A stretch of DNA of 11,487 nt, taken from NCBI GenBank assembly GCA_002409445.1, contig DHNJ01000059.1, positions 1 to 11,487 on the forward strand, written 5' to 3'. Positions 1-5,958 of this stretch are shown one piece after another; the first letter of the stretch is position 1, and each line of letters opens with the position of its first letter. The DNA is from Armatimonadetes bacterium UBA5419 (GTDB lineage: Bacteria > Armatimonadota > UBA10988). The position numbers were made by a program, and so were the translations under genes. The notes below the pieces were generated by a model. The model made no database searches. It worked only from the letters and a program-made list of their open reading frames with translations, and was not told the origin of the DNA.

Positions 1-495
1 GGCGAGCAGGCCGACGCCGCCCGCCGCGCCGGCCTGCTCGCCCTGCCCCTCGCCGCCGACGGCACGCCCCAGCTCGCCGATATCGCCGCGCCGTTCATCG
101 CCGCCGCCGACAGCCTATCCGCGATCGCCGCCGTGCTCGACGGTGCGCGCTTCCTCGCCGGCGACTTCGAGACCATGGCCCTGACCGCCGACTTCCTCGC
201 CCTGGCCGCCGCCGACGAGCCGTGGCGGCCGCAGCCCGCGGTCGACGGCTGGCAGCTGAGTCGCGCGGGCGAGGTCCTCGCCGCGCTCGGCCCGGCCGGC
301 GGACCCATCGACCTCCCCGTCGCCCCCGGCCAGTCGATTCACTGGTTCGACCCGCTACAGGGCCTGCTGCTCGGCCTCGCAACGCCCGAACCCGATCCAC
401 AACACGCCATCATGGCTCCCGCGGGTGCGCCACTCGCCGTTGTTGTCGCGCCCAGCCGCTACCAACCCGACCGCACCGACGCCTTCGACGACTAG
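1..495 (+). CDS. Hypothetical protein, C-terminal part (5' truncated by window edge)
   Basis: The frame is open from base 1 to a TAG at 493-495, giving 164 residues of a protein whose start lies outside the window. I do not recognise the family. The first half is rich in alanine and leucine and looks helical. The last part, from about GQSIHWFDPLQGLLLGLATP onward, alternates hydrophobic residues in a way that suggests a small beta domain. No catalytic motif, membrane segment or C-terminal anchor is visible. The gene lies 71 bases upstream of the GH38 mannosidase on the same strand, so cotranscription and a role in carbohydrate use are possible, but that rests on position alone. The frame is likely genuine because it runs uninterrupted to a stop just before the next gene and because a longer alternative frame here conflicts with the mannosidase start. 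Function unknown. Confidence 0.6.
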   Translation, partial: GEQADAARRAGLLALPLAADGTPQLADIAAPFIAAADSLSAIAAVLDGARFLAGDFETMALTADFLALAAADEPWRPQPAVDGWQLSRAGEVLAALGPAGGPIDLPVAPGQSIHWFDPLQGLLLGLATPEPDPQHAIMAPAGAPLAVVVAPSRYQPDRTDAFDD

Positions 496-536
496 TCCCC
501 GCGCCGCCCGACCCGCTTGCCGCCGCCCGCCGTCCG

Positions 537-549
537 GGGTACCGTACCC
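537..549. promoter_or_regulatory. Short perfect inverted repeat upstream of the mannosidase (possible operator)
   Basis: GGGTAC and GTACCC flank a single central C in the 71-base gap before the mannosidase, 18 bases upstream of its start codon. A one-base loop cannot form a stable hairpin, so if it is functional it would more likely be a binding site for a dimeric regulator. A six-base inverted repeat can easily arise by chance in this G+C-rich DNA, and no regulator gene is visible nearby. Confidence 0.2.
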
Positions 550-556
550 AGCGACC

Positions 557-560
557 GGAG
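557..560 (+). promoter_or_regulatory. Ribosome binding site that sets the mannosidase start
   Basis: GGAG lies six bases before the GTG at 567. Together with the family-typical N-terminus that follows (LHVVSHTHWDREW), it selects this start over upstream in-frame start codons that fall inside the preceding gene. Confidence 0.7.
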
Positions 561-566
561 ACCGCT

Positions 567-3170
567 GTGGCTGGCCGTACCCTGCACGTCGTTTCGCATA
601 CCCACTGGGACCGCGAGTGGTACATGTCGCTCGACCGCCACCGCCGGCGGTTGATCACCCTCCTCGACGAGCTGCTCGACCGCCTCGATGCCGACCCCGA
701 CTTCGGCAGCTTCCACCTCGACGGCCAGACCATCCCGCTCGACGACTACCTTGCCGTCCGCCCACACCAGCGTGCGCGTCTCGCCGCCGCCGCCCAGGCC
801 GGCCGCCTGACCGTCGGGCCCTGGTACATCCTGCAGGACGAGTTCCTGACCAGCGCCGAGGCCCAGGTCCGCAACCTGCTCTACGGCCTCGAGCACGCCC
901 GCGAGTTCGGCCCGCCACTGATGGTCGGCTACCTGGCCGACGCCTTTGGCCACATCGGCCAAATGCCCGCCATCCTCGCCGGCTTCGGCATCGACAACGC
1001 CGTCTTCGCCCGCGGCCTGAAGACCATCGACCCCAACGCCCCCGCCGACGCGCCGCCCAGCGAGCGCGGCTACCCCAGCGAGCTGACCTGGCGCGCGCCC
1101 TCGGGCGACGAGGTGCTGGTCGTCTACATGAGCAACTGGTATGCCAACGCGATGGACCTGCCCAGCGATCCGGCCGCCCTCGCCGAGCGCTTCCGCGCGA
1201 TCACCGCCGCCACCGAACGCTACGCGCTGACCGACCAGCTACTGCTGATGAACGGCTGCGACCACACGCCGTGCCAGCTGCACATCAGCGAACTGCTGGC
1301 CACCGCCCGCGAACAGCTCGACGACACCATCATCCACTCGCGCCTCGACGACTACGTCGCCGCGGTCCGCGCCGCCAACCCCGACCTGCCGCTGGCCGAA
1401 GGCGAGCTGCGCTCCGAGTGGACCAACGGCTGGGGCACGCTGACCAACGTGCTCTCCGCGCGGCTCTATATCAAGCAGGCCAACTGGCGCGCGCAGAAGC
1501 GGTTGGAGCAACACTTCGAGCCGCTGCAGGCGCTCGCCGGCCTGGCCGGCGCGCCGGTCGACCGCGACTTCCGCCGGCACATGTGGAAGCGCCTGCTCGA
1601 AAACCATCCCCACGACAGCATCTGCGGCTGCAGCGTCGACCACGTCCACCGCGAGATGATGACCCGCTTCGCCGGCCTGCGCGAACTCTCCGATCAACTG
1701 ATCACCGAGCAGATGGAGGGCCTGGCCGCGCGCGTCGACACGACCTGCGCGGTCGGCGACGAGGTGCCGGTCGTCGTCTTCAACCCGCTGGGCCACCCGC
1801 GGCGCGAGATGGTCACGGTCACCGTCGAGTTCCCCGAGGGTACGCCGGGTCCGGGCACGCGCGTCGTCGACGCCAACGGCACGCCGGTGCGCCTCGGTGA
1901 GGTCATGTTCTGGGGCCCGAAGTGGGGCTTCCGCCTGCCCGCCGACCGCTTCCGCGAGACCTACACCGCCGAGCGCATGGACATCAGCTTCGAGGCCGAC
2001 CTGCCGGCCTTCGGCACCGCCGTCTACCGCGTCGTCCCGCCCGCGGGCGAGGGCCAGGGCGGCGGCGAGCCGTGGCGCGGCCCGCAGATCCTGGAGAACG
2101 CGACCATGCGAGTCTTCCTGCGCGAGGACGGGCTCTACGACCTCGAACTGAAGGGCTCCGAGCAGCGCTGGGAGGGGCTCGGCGAGCTGGTCCTCGGCCG
2201 CGACATCGGCGACGAGTACATTTACCGCGCGCCGGCCGGTGATGTCGAGCACGCCGCCGACGAGCAGGACGGCTGGACGGTCGACAGCGGCGGCCGCTCG
2301 GCCCATCAGCGCGCGCACTTCAAGCAGCGCGAGTTCCCGACGACCGCGGAGGACGAGGACTGGCCGTTCTTCGCCGGCGAGCTGCGCGTCATCCAGCGCA
2401 TCTCCCTGCCCACCGACGAGCCACGGCTGGAGGTCTGGTCGCGGATCATCAACCAGAGCGCCCAGAGCTACCGCCTGCGCGTCCTCTTCCCGACCGACGC
2501 CAAGACCGAGGTCGCCTCGGCCGACGGCCACTTCGAGGTCGTCGAACGCAGCATCGCCACGCACCCCGCCTGGACCAACCCGAGCAACTGCCAGCCGAAC
2601 CTCGACTTCGTCGACGTCTCCGACCAGCGCGGCGGCCTGACCGTGGCCAACCGCGGCCTGCCCGAGTACGAGGTCCTGCGCGACGGGCGCAACACGATCG
2701 CCCTGACGCTCCTGCGCGGCGTCGACCGACTGGGCGACTGGGGCGACTTCCCGACGCCCGAGGCCCAATGCCGCGGCGCCAACACCGCCGAGTTCGCGGT
2801 CATCCCGCACGCCGGCGGCCTGCGCGGCTCGGGCGCCGACCTCCTCGCCCGCGGCTACAACACCGCCCCCGTGGCGATCCAGACCGACGCCCACCCCGGC
2901 GCGGCTGCCGGCAGTCTGCTCGCGCTCGAACCCGCCGAGCTAGTCATCTCGGCCGTCCGCTGGGCCGAGGACCGCGAGGCGTTCCTGGTCCGCTTCTACA
3001 ACCCGTACGCGGCGCCGGTCAGCGCGACGCTCCGCGTCGACCTGCCCGTCAGCCACGCCTGGCGCTGCCGCCTGGACGAGTCGCGGACGGCGGATCTGGG
3101 CGCGCTGGTCGACGGCGCGCTACGGATCGACGTCGGTGGGCGCGAGATCGTGACGATCGAGCTGGGCTAA
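567..3170 (+). CDS. Alpha-mannosidase, glycoside hydrolase family 38
   Basis: A 867-residue retaining GH38 enzyme predicted to release alpha-linked mannose. The length matches bacterial members such as E. coli MngB. The N-terminal catalytic domain opens with HTHWDREW (residues 11-18; H13 and D15 are expected zinc ligands). GYLADAFGH carries the expected nucleophile and zinc ligand D125. MNGCDHTP places D232 where the acid/base aspartate is expected. ENHPHDSICGCS supplies the late zinc-ligand histidine H349. The mid domain holds TNGWGTLTNVLSARLYIKQ from residue 286, and the beta-rich C-terminal domain begins near VVFNPLGH (about 403). There is no signal peptide, so it should act in the cytoplasm on imported oligosaccharides or glycosides. 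The GTG start at 567 has a GGAG six bases upstream. The frame is open further upstream, but that part overlaps the preceding gene and lacks family sequence. Substrate linkage cannot be told; mannosylglycerate or alpha-1,3/1,6-mannosides are possibilities from the family. Confidence 0.95.
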   Translation: MAGRTLHVVSHTHWDREWYMSLDRHRRRLITLLDELLDRLDADPDFGSFHLDGQTIPLDDYLAVRPHQRARLAAAAQAGRLTVGPWYILQDEFLTSAEAQVRNLLYGLEHAREFGPPLMVGYLADAFGHIGQMPAILAGFGIDNAVFARGLKTIDPNAPADAPPSERGYPSELTWRAPSGDEVLVVYMSNWYANAMDLPSDPAALAERFRAITAATERYALTDQLLLMNGCDHTPCQLHISELLATAREQLDDTIIHSRLDDYVAAVRAANPDLPLAEGELRSEWTNGWGTLTNVLSARLYIKQANWRAQKRLEQHFEPLQALAGLAGAPVDRDFRRHMWKRLLENHPHDSICGCSVDHVHREMMTRFAGLRELSDQLITEQMEGLAARVDTTCAVGDEVPVVVFNPLGHPRREMVTVTVEFPEGTPGPGTRVVDANGTPVRLGEVMFWGPKWGFRLPADRFRETYTAERMDISFEADLPAFGTAVYRVVPPAGEGQGGGEPWRGPQILENATMRVFLREDGLYDLELKGSEQRWEGLGELVLGRDIGDEYIYRAPAGDVEHAADEQDGWTVDSGGRSAHQRAHFKQREFPTTAEDEDWPFFAGELRVIQRISLPTDEPRLEVWSRIINQSAQSYRLRVLFPTDAKTEVASADGHFEVVERSIATHPAWTNPSNCQPNLDFVDVSDQRGGLTVANRGLPEYEVLRDGRNTIALTLLRGVDRLGDWGDFPTPEAQCRGANTAEFAVIPHAGGLRGSGADLLARGYNTAPVAIQTDAHPGAAAGSLLALEPAELVISAVRWAEDREAFLVRFYNPYAAPVSATLRVDLPVSHAWRCRLDESRTADLGALVDGALRIDVGGREIVTIELG

Positions 3171-3178
3171 GCGGCGAC

Positions 3179-3218
3179 CCAAACGAAAGACGGCGTCCGT
3201 CGCGAGAGGGACGCCGTC
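3179..3218 (-). terminator. Rho-independent terminator of tRNA-Pro, possibly bidirectional
   Basis: A perfect 10-bp stem (3189-3198 with 3209-3218) encloses a 10-base loop. Read on the minus strand it begins 8 bases after the tRNA 3' end and is followed by TTTCGTTTGG, a good U-rich tail. On the plus strand it begins 18 bases after the mannosidase stop but is followed only by GTCTT, so termination in that direction is less certain. Confidence 0.75.
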
Positions 3219-3226
3219 GTCTTGAG

Positions 3227-3300
3227 TCGGGGTGGGCGGATTTGAACCGCCGACCTCACGGTCCCGAACCGTGCGCTCTACCAAACTGAGCCACACCCCG
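3227..3300 (-). tRNA. tRNA-Pro (anticodon CGG)
   Basis: A complete 74-base cloverleaf folds by hand. The acceptor stem is CGGGGTG with CACCCCG, the D stem GCTC with GAGC, the anticodon stem CACGG with CCGTG, and the T stem GGCGG with CCGCC around TTCAAAT. The anticodon loop TTCGGGA places CGG at positions 34-36, reading the proline codon CCG, which should be frequent in this G+C-rich genome. The discriminator base is A. The next bases are CTC, so the 3' CCA is not encoded and must be added by a CCA-adding enzyme; one is partly encoded at the right edge of the window. All stems are fully Watson-Crick paired, so there is no sign of decay. Confidence 0.97.
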
Positions 3301-3326
3301 AGATCACGGCCTGTGCCGCGCCGAGC

Positions 3327-3354
3327 ATCATACCACGCCGGCGGCCGCCGTCAA
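3327..3354 (-). promoter_or_regulatory. Sigma-70-type promoter of tRNA-Pro
   Basis: On the minus strand, TTGACG (3354-3349) is separated by 16 bases from TATGAT (3332-3327), which is preceded by TGG, an extended -10 element. Both hexamers match five of six consensus bases. Transcription would start near 3320, about 20 bases before the mature tRNA 5' end. The -35 box contains the TGA stop codon of aroK (3353-3351), so the promoter begins exactly where that gene ends. Confidence 0.7.
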
Positions 3355-3899
3355 CTGCATGCCTCCGCCGCCAACCGCGCGAGGATGGCCTCGGCCGCCG
3401 CGGGCACGTCCAGCCCATCCAGGTCGACCGCCAAGCCGCCCGCCGCCTCGTACAGCGGCCGCCGCTGGTCTAGCAGCTCGCGCACCCGCCGGCGCACCGC
3501 GGTCAGCGTCAAGGCCTCGACGTGGTCATCGATCATCGGCCGGCCCGGCCCGTCGGCGACGATTCGTTGGGCCAGCACGTCCTCGCCCAACCGCAGCCAG
3601 ACGACCCGCCCGCGCGCCGCCAGATGCGCCAGCGCCGCCGCGTTGTGGACGATGCCGCCGCCGCAGGCGATGATCCAGCGCGGCTCCGCGGCCGCCTCGT
3701 GGGCCGCCGCCGCCTCGCGCGCGCGGAAGCCAACCTCGCCCTCAGTCGCGAAGATCGAGGGGATGGCGCAGCCTGCCGCCGCCACGATGCGCTGGTCGAG
3801 GTCGATCAGCGGGTACTCCAGGCGCGCGGCGAGGGCGGCGCCGATCGTGCTCTTGCCGCTGGCCATGAAACCGATCAGCGCCAGGTTCGGGTAGTCCAT
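3351..3899 (-). CDS. aroK: Shikimate kinase
   Basis: A 182-residue enzyme that phosphorylates shikimate to shikimate-3-phosphate with ATP, the fifth step of the chorismate (aromatic amino acid) pathway, in the cytoplasm. The Walker A loop is GFMASGKST (residues 10-18). DLD at 33-35 holds the shikimate/magnesium aspartates, FRARE near 58-62 carries the conserved substrate arginine R59, and GGG at 80-82 is the glycine-rich substrate loop. GRPMI at 119-123 is the lid segment with R120, and RRPLY near 146-150 is the usual late arginine motif. Length is normal for the family. The ATG at 3899 is directly preceded by an in-frame TAG (3902-3900), so no longer protein is possible. It stands alone: no other aromatic-pathway gene is in the window, the tRNA-Pro unit follows it, and the SUMF1-sialidase gene diverges from it across 106 bases. 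Confidence 0.93.
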   Translation of the reverse strand: MDYPNLALIGFMASGKSTIGAALAARLEYPLIDLDQRIVAAAGCAIPSIFATEGEVGFRAREAAAAHEAAAEPRWIIACGGGIVHNAAALAHLAARGRVVWLRLGEDVLAQRIVADGPGRPMIDDHVEALTLTAVRRRVRELLDQRRPLYEAAGGLAVDLDGLDVPAAAEAILARLAAEACS

Positions 3900-3924
3900 C
3901 TACGTCTCGGGCCGACGCGCCGGC

Positions 3925-3953
3925 TTGCCAGCGGCGATCCGGCGCGTTAGCAT
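3925..3953 (+). promoter_or_regulatory. Candidate sigma-70-type promoter of the SUMF1-sialidase gene
   Basis: TTGCCA (3925-3930; five of six consensus bases) and TAGCAT (3948-3953; four of six) are separated by 17 bases in the 106-base divergent intergenic region. Transcription would start near 3960, leaving a leader of about 45 bases that contains a short inverted repeat (3966-3980) and the ribosome binding site. Confidence 0.4.
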
Positions 3954-3958
3954 GGGAC

Positions 3959-3987
3959 AGTGTACGGCCCGCCGCGGGCCCGGTCCA
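3959..3987 (-). promoter_or_regulatory. Weak candidate promoter of aroK
   Basis: On the minus strand TGGACC (3987-3982) and TACACT (3964-3959) are 17 bases apart, each matching four of six consensus bases. The placement fits aroK with a leader of about 50 bases. The spacer includes the inverted repeat GGCCCG/CGGGCC (3966-3980), and the elements partly face the candidate promoter of the divergent gene. The sequence match is weak. Confidence 0.25.
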
Positions 3988-3994
3988 CCTGGCC

Positions 3995-3999
3995 AGGGG
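3995..3999 (+). promoter_or_regulatory. Ribosome binding site of the SUMF1-sialidase gene
   Basis: AGGGG lies six bases before the ATG at 4006. It favours that start over upstream in-frame codons, which would add a low-complexity extension through the promoter region. Confidence 0.6.
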
Positions 4000-4005
4000 C
4001 GTGTC

Positions 4006-5958
4006 ATGTCCCACGATTCCTCCCAACCCAGCCTCCAGCCCTTCGTCAACAGCCTCGGTCTGACCATGGTCCCGCTCGCCCCCGGCGAGTACCGCCGCGG
4101 CTCCGATCGCGGCGAGTGGGACGAGGCGCCGACCCATCTGGTGACCCTGACCCAGCCCTTCTACCTGGCCGCCACGCCGGTCACCAACGCCCAGTACGAA
4201 GCCTTCGACCCCAGCCACCGCGCCCTGCGCGGCTGCCACGGCCTGAGCCGCGACGACGACGAGGCCGTGCTCTTCGTCACCTGGTGGCAGGCCGTCGCCT
4301 TCTGCGAGTGGCTGGCCCACCAGGAAGGCCGCGAGTACCGCCTGCCGACCGAGGCCGAGTGGGAGTACGCCTGCCGCGCAGGTACGGCGACTCGCTTCTG
4401 GAATGGACCCGAGCTGCCGCCCGAGTACCACCGCGCGCAGGCCTTCGACTGGTACCCGCAGCCTGTGCCCCTGGTCGTTGGCCAACAGCCGCCCAACCCA
4501 TGGGGTCTCCACGATATGCACGGGCTGGTCGAGGAATGGTGCCTAGACGGCTACGGGCCCTATCCGGCGGACGCCGTGGTCGACCCCGTCGGCGACCCGG
4601 CCGAACTACGTGTGACCCGCGGCGGCAGCCACAACACCGAGCTCGACTACCTCCGCTCGGCCAACCGCGGCGCCGCCTACCCCGACGACGCGCACTGGCT
4701 GCTGGGCTTCCGCCTCGCCCTCGGCCCCGCGCCGGCCACCCCGCCCGCCCGCCAGGCGCCACCGCCGCGCTGGGCGCACGCGGTCAGCACCGCCCCGGTG
4801 ACCTGGCCCGAGCCGAGCGACCGCCCGCTCTGGCAGCCGCCGCGCCGCTACGTGCTGATCGACGAAGGCGCCGACGGCCCGCTCTTCGCCCAGCACAACC
4901 ACTGCCCGGCGATCACCTGGTGCGCCAATGGCGACCTGCTAGCCTGCTGGTTCACTTGCCGCACCGAACGCGGCCGGGAAATGAACATCGCCGCCTCGCG
5001 CCTGCGCTGGGGCGCCAACGAGTGGGAACCGGCCGACGTCTTCCTCGCCGTCGCCGACCGCAACATGACCGGCAGCGCCCTCTTCCACCACCCCGACGGC
5101 AGCCTCTGGCACTTCAACGGGCTCGAAGCGGGCCACGGCTGGGCGCAGCTCGCGCTCATCGCCCGCGTCAGCCAAGACCACGGCGTGACCTGGACCAGCC
5201 GCTTCATCGACCGCCGCCACCGCCCGCACAACCAGGTCATCGCCAACGTCGTGCAGACGAGCACCGGGCGGCTACTGCTTTGCTGTGACGCGGTTTGGAG
5301 CGGCAACGGCGGTACCGCCGTCCACCTCAGCGACGACGGCGGCCAGAGCTGGCGCGATCCGAGCGAGGGCCAGCCGCCGCCGCGCTTCGCCGCGCGGGCC
5401 AAGGGCTCCTGGATCGCCGGCATCCACGGCGCGCTGGTCGAGCTGGCCGACGGCTCGCTGCTGGCCTACGGCCGCGGCGACTCGATTGATGACCGCATGC
5501 CCGCCAGCCGCTCGACGGACGGCGGGGAGACCTGGACCTACGAAGCCAGCCCCTGGCCCCCGCTCTCCGGCGGGCAGCGGCTCGTGCTGCTGCGCCTGGC
5601 CGAGGGGCCGCTGCTGTTCTGCTCGTTCACCGACCCCAGCGGCGCGCGCGAACCCGTCGGCCTGCCAACGATCGACGCCGCCGGCCAGCCGCGGACGATC
5701 CATGGTCTCTTCGCCGCCGTCTCTTACGACGATGGCCAGACCTGGCCCGTGATCAAGTCGCTAACCCCCGGCGCCGGCAGCGGCGAACTCGACGGCGGCG
5801 CCTGGACCGGAATCTTCCAGCCCAGCGCGACGCAGGCCGAGCCGCGCGGCTACCTCGCCTGCACCCAGAGCCCCGACGGCATCATCCACCTGGTCTCGAG
5901 CGCCCTCTACTACCACTTCAATCTGGCTTGGCTCGAGCAGCCGATGCCCGCGGAGTAG
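4006..5958 (+). CDS. SUMF1-domain / sialidase-like (Asp-box) fusion protein
   Basis: A 650-residue two-domain protein. Residues about 18-240 form a SUMF1/FGE-sulfatase (C-type-lectin-like) domain: ATPVTNAQYEAF, YRLPTEAEWEYACRAGT (111-127), NPWGLHDMHGLVEEW (164-178), RGGS (205-208) and GFRLALG. True formylglycine-generating enzymes have two active-site cysteines shortly after RGGS; here the aligned positions are T211 and L216, so sulfatase activation is unlikely. After a proline-rich linker (241-280), residues about 281-645 resemble the sialidase-superfamily beta-propeller, with Asp-boxes SQDHGVTW (389-396), SDDGGQSW (442-449), STDGGETW (503-510) and SYDDGQTW (573-580). The FRIP motif of classical sialidases is not seen, so the substrate is unknown. 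There is no signal peptide or membrane segment, which suggests a cytoplasmic enzyme or glycan-binding protein. It diverges from aroK and overlaps rluB tail to tail by 41 bases. Domain calls are confident; the function is not. Confidence 0.85.
   Translation: MSHDSSQPSLQPFVNSLGLTMVPLAPGEYRRGSDRGEWDEAPTHLVTLTQPFYLAATPVTNAQYEAFDPSHRALRGCHGLSRDDDEAVLFVTWWQAVAFCEWLAHQEGREYRLPTEAEWEYACRAGTATRFWNGPELPPEYHRAQAFDWYPQPVPLVVGQQPPNPWGLHDMHGLVEEWCLDGYGPYPADAVVDPVGDPAELRVTRGGSHNTELDYLRSANRGAAYPDDAHWLLGFRLALGPAPATPPARQAPPPRWAHAVSTAPVTWPEPSDRPLWQPPRRYVLIDEGADGPLFAQHNHCPAITWCANGDLLACWFTCRTERGREMNIAASRLRWGANEWEPADVFLAVADRNMTGSALFHHPDGSLWHFNGLEAGHGWAQLALIARVSQDHGVTWTSRFIDRRHRPHNQVIANVVQTSTGRLLLCCDAVWSGNGGTAVHLSDDGGQSWRDPSEGQPPPRFAARAKGSWIAGIHGALVELADGSLLAYGRGDSIDDRMPASRSTDGGETWTYEASPWPPLSGGQRLVLLRLAEGPLLFCSFTDPSGAREPVGLPTIDAAGQPRTIHGLFAAVSYDDGQTWPVIKSLTPGAGSGELDGGAWTGIFQPSATQAEPRGYLACTQSPDGIIHLVSSALYYHFNLAWLEQPMPAE

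Noticed and set aside
222..566. N-terminal extension of the mannosidase frame back to 222
   Set aside because: It overlaps the upstream gene, is low-complexity arginine/proline sequence, and the family N-terminus with its own Shine-Dalgarno begins at 567.
425..1900. Long plus-strand open frame overlapping the mannosidase
   Set aside because: Its translation is an arginine/proline/alanine-rich shadow typical of G+C-rich DNA and lacks any motif; the GH38 motifs occupy a different frame.
1239..2894. 551-codon open frame antisense to the mannosidase
   Set aside because: The composition is biased towards A, G, R, D and V with no domain pattern, and it lies entirely opposite a conserved enzyme gene; a codon-bias shadow.
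3925..4005. Longer N-terminus for the SUMF1-sialidase protein
   Set aside because: It would pass through the candidate promoter and leader, adds non-conserved residues, and the ATG at 4006 has a well-placed AGGGG.
4006..4730. Calling the SUMF1 domain a functional sulfatase-activating enzyme
   Set aside because: Both catalytic cysteine positions after the RGGS motif are replaced (T211, L216), and no sulfatase gene is in the window.
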